NCBI GenBank assembly: GCA_049649525.1
Contig: JBARZE010000063.1
Coordinates: forward strand, 1-64,000
DNA: 64,000 bases
Reading direction: 5' to 3'
Source: JAAURB01 sp049649525
Lineage (GTDB): Bacteria > Cyanobacteriota > Cyanobacteriia > Cyanobacteriales > Microcoleaceae
A program made the position numbers and the translations under genes. The stretch's first letter is position 1. The number at the start of each line of letters is the position of its first letter. The notes under the pieces are model-generated. The model ran no database searches. It saw only the letters and a list, made by a program, of their open reading frames with translations, and was not told where the DNA came from. Positions 62,186-64,000 of the stretch are shown here, piece after piece.

Positions 62186-63931
62186 GATTTTATACTCAAG
62201 AAGTAAGTGTAAAATATCAGTAAACCCAGCACTACCAAGAGGGATTGATCGAGACTCTAAACCTTGTACAGCTTGACAAATTAAATGTAAAAATAAAGGA
62301 TTAGTAAACTCAGATTGTAATAATGGAGTCGCTGGTGGGTCTAACTGATAAAACTCAAAAAACTGTTTAATAGCATCAAATTCACGTCCCAAAAATCCAT
62401 TATGCTCAAATTTAATAAATTGATTTCTCTGATTTTCATCAAATACTTCATCTAAATAGGTGTCACGACAGGAAACACATAATTTTAACCGAGGAAAATG
62501 AGTAATTTGTTGAATTACAGGTGGCAACCAAGATGTTTTCCATCTTTGTCTATTTGGTGACTCATTGAGTGCATCAATATAAATTATTGCAGGTTTTCCA
62601 GTCCCTTCTGCTGCTGCATCAATCATTCCCCAGAGTTCGTCTCTGCTAATATTACTAGACAAACCTAATTTATTAACAATAATTTTCCAAGGTTCATCTC
62701 CCGTAAAATCTTCACCATAGAATACTAAACATGTTTGTTCCTGTTGATGAATATGTAGAGCATGATCAACAATAGCATGGGTTTTACCAACTCCAGCACT
62801 TCCTCGAAGCAGCATAAATTGACTTTTGGGTAAAATGAATTCTGGAGTCTTTATCCATTCAAAAGTTTGCTTGATACATTTAAGTAAATCACGAGTTGTA
62901 TCTAACTTCGCCGCAGGAAAACTAAGTTGATACTCAGCTTGAAACTGTCTAAATTGGGAAGTATCTGCATTTTTACCATGTATTTTCAGAAGTTCATTGA
63001 GAAATACTTGTTCTACTTGTACTAATTTTTCTATTAACCGATCAACCTGTAAGATTAATGTTTCTAAGTCAGTAAAAAATCGAGAATCTATATATTGATT
63101 TAAAATAGAATGTATTGAAATTAGATAATCTGTGATATTTTTAACAATTTTATTACTATTTTCTGATAACACATCCGCATTTCCAAAATGATCGTGCCAA
63201 TTTTTTATATTTTTATTTAATTCTTCTAAATACTGATTGATTCGCTTTTTCCAAGCGTCATGATTAGCAAAAGATTCTAAAGCATAAAAAGCAGGAATAT
63301 TCACAGAAAGCTGTGGAGAATAACGTGGACCTGCTTGAACTTTAGCATCATTTAATCGTTTGTATAGCCAATCAGTAGTCATTACCTGATTGTCAAACCA
63401 GTAGCGACGTAAGCCTCCCCCGCTATCAACAGCAAGTAAATAATCTCTAAGTACACTCTCAGTCCAAAATTCAATAGAAAGATTGATATTATTAGATTCT
63501 AAGTTAGTTAATTGTTTGTTTTTCCATTCCTCAAGTTTTTCCGTTTGACTTTTTCCTCGTTTACCTTCAGCTTTTTTTCCTGTAGGGTCAAAAGGAATGC
63601 AATATATGTATCTGATAAGTTCAGGATGATTCTTCACTGCTGTTTCCAGCGATTCTTTCATTTGGTTAAATTGCGAGGTTTCTAATTTATCTCTTTCAAA
63701 ATATTTAGATTGGAGTCCCCATTTATCACCATTGGGTAAAATCCAAAGCGCTTCAACTCCACCATCGCCACCAGCCCCTCGAAAACGCTGAAATTGACTA
63801 TCTTGTGGTAACTGGAAGTTTGAAATCGAAATTTTATGCAATCGGTGAAATATTTGACAGCACAATTCTTCAAATGCGTCTGTTCTTCCACTACCGTAAG
63901 GACGAATATTTTGAAAAATTATTTCTACCAT
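62177..63931 (-). CDS. Avs-like nuclease-STAND NTPase, N-terminal part (584 aa, split gene)
   Basis: An N-terminal PD-(D/E)XK nuclease domain (about residues 10-180) has the Mrr/Cap4-like core: FEELCCQIFHRL, FRGAGGDGGVEALW and the QxK motif in KWGLQSKYF. A helical linker leads to a STAND NTPase with Walker A LLRGSAGVGKTHA (about residue 373) and Walker B PAIIYIDALNES (about 450), then CVSCRDTYLDEVF. This architecture matches antiviral Avs (AVAST) proteins, where phage protein recognition triggers DNA cutting; type 4 is the nearest by domain order, but this is not certain. The ATG at 63931 has a good ribosome-binding site (AAGAGGA). The ORF ends early, at KIKK-TAG. Confidence 0.85.
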   Translation of the reverse strand: MVEIIFQNIRPYGSGRTDAFEELCCQIFHRLHKISISNFQLPQDSQFQRFRGAGGDGGVEALWILPNGDKWGLQSKYFERDKLETSQFNQMKESLETAVKNHPELIRYIYCIPFDPTGKKAEGKRGKSQTEKLEEWKNKQLTNLESNNINLSIEFWTESVLRDYLLAVDSGGGLRRYWFDNQVMTTDWLYKRLNDAKVQAGPRYSPQLSVNIPAFYALESFANHDAWKKRINQYLEELNKNIKNWHDHFGNADVLSENSNKIVKNITDYLISIHSILNQYIDSRFFTDLETLILQVDRLIEKLVQVEQVFLNELLKIHGKNADTSQFRQFQAEYQLSFPAAKLDTTRDLLKCIKQTFEWIKTPEFILPKSQFMLLRGSAGVGKTHAIVDHALHIHQQEQTCLVFYGEDFTGDEPWKIIVNKLGLSSNISRDELWGMIDAAAEGTGKPAIIYIDALNESPNRQRWKTSWLPPVIQQITHFPRLKLCVSCRDTYLDEVFDENQRNQFIKFEHNGFLGREFDAIKQFFEFYQLDPPATPLLQSEFTNPLFLHLICQAVQGLESRSIPLGSAGFTDILHLLLEYKIKK

Positions 63932-64000
63932 TCCTCTTACTTTTCTAACTAAACCCTTAACTACTGATGTATCTTATCTAAACCCATTAGAATCACTGTT

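Overview
The window is chromosomal DNA from a cyanobacterium, most likely a filamentous non-heterocystous (Oscillatoriales-type) lineage. Evidence: an allophycocyanin alpha-B gene (apcD), the cyanobacterial 2-oxoglutarate decarboxylase/succinate-semialdehyde dehydrogenase pair, a long-form hibernation factor (lrtA/hpf), several cyanobacteria-specific DUF families, frequent HIP1 octamers (GCGATCGC), and intergenic short tandem and palindromic repeats. The genus cannot be fixed from the sequence alone.

Layout. 0-7.4 kb: small conserved hypothetical genes, then a glycan module (a TIGR03032/TPR/glycosyltransferase-like protein followed by a glycosyltransferase whose reading frames meet at an A10 run), then two tandem Uma2 genes. 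7.7-19.3 kb: housekeeping and signalling genes (radA, a REC-GGDEF-EAL protein, a secreted cyanophycinase-like peptidase, rimI-like, lysA, cdaA-uppS, lipB, hpf). 19.6-26.6 kb: a very large secreted repeat protein with an N-terminal two-partner-secretion domain and a C-terminal CHAT peptidase domain. 26.6-33.1 kb: metabolism (aroE, apcD, SSADH, 2-OG decarboxylase, exonuclease III). 33.2-42.4 kb: efflux adaptor lipoprotein, aspartoacylase-like protein, Ski2-like helicase with an internal duplication, a third Uma2 gene, a sulfotransferase and a Tat-exported DUF1501 protein. 42.6-49.4 kb: a VOC protein, a two-gene redox/two-component module (REC-glutaredoxin-like-TrxR-like fusion plus cNMP-binding histidine kinase), a subtilase, and DCC and YwqG family proteins. 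49.4-56.2 kb: TPR-GT61 glycosyltransferase, aldo/keto reductase, DUF1802, a class A beta-lactamase-fold serine hydrolase and a small XRE regulator. 56.6-63.9 kb: trypsin-WD40 protein, CHAD protein, and a STAND NTPase with an N-terminal PD-(D/E)XK nuclease domain that resembles Avs (AVAST) antiviral sensors, split into two frames at an A6 run.

The most notable items are: (1) the split Avs-like nuclease-STAND gene; (2) the A10 junction that would fuse two glycan enzymes by a -1 shift; both junctions are exactly one A short, so sequencing error must be excluded first; (3) the secreted TPS-CHAT protein; (4) a response-regulator/degenerate-glutaredoxin/TrxR-like fusion paired with a histidine kinase; (5) an internally duplicated Ski2-like helicase; (6) dispersed repeats that supply the stop codons and last residues of neighbouring genes. 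No rRNA, tRNA, CRISPR array or intact insertion sequence was recognised.
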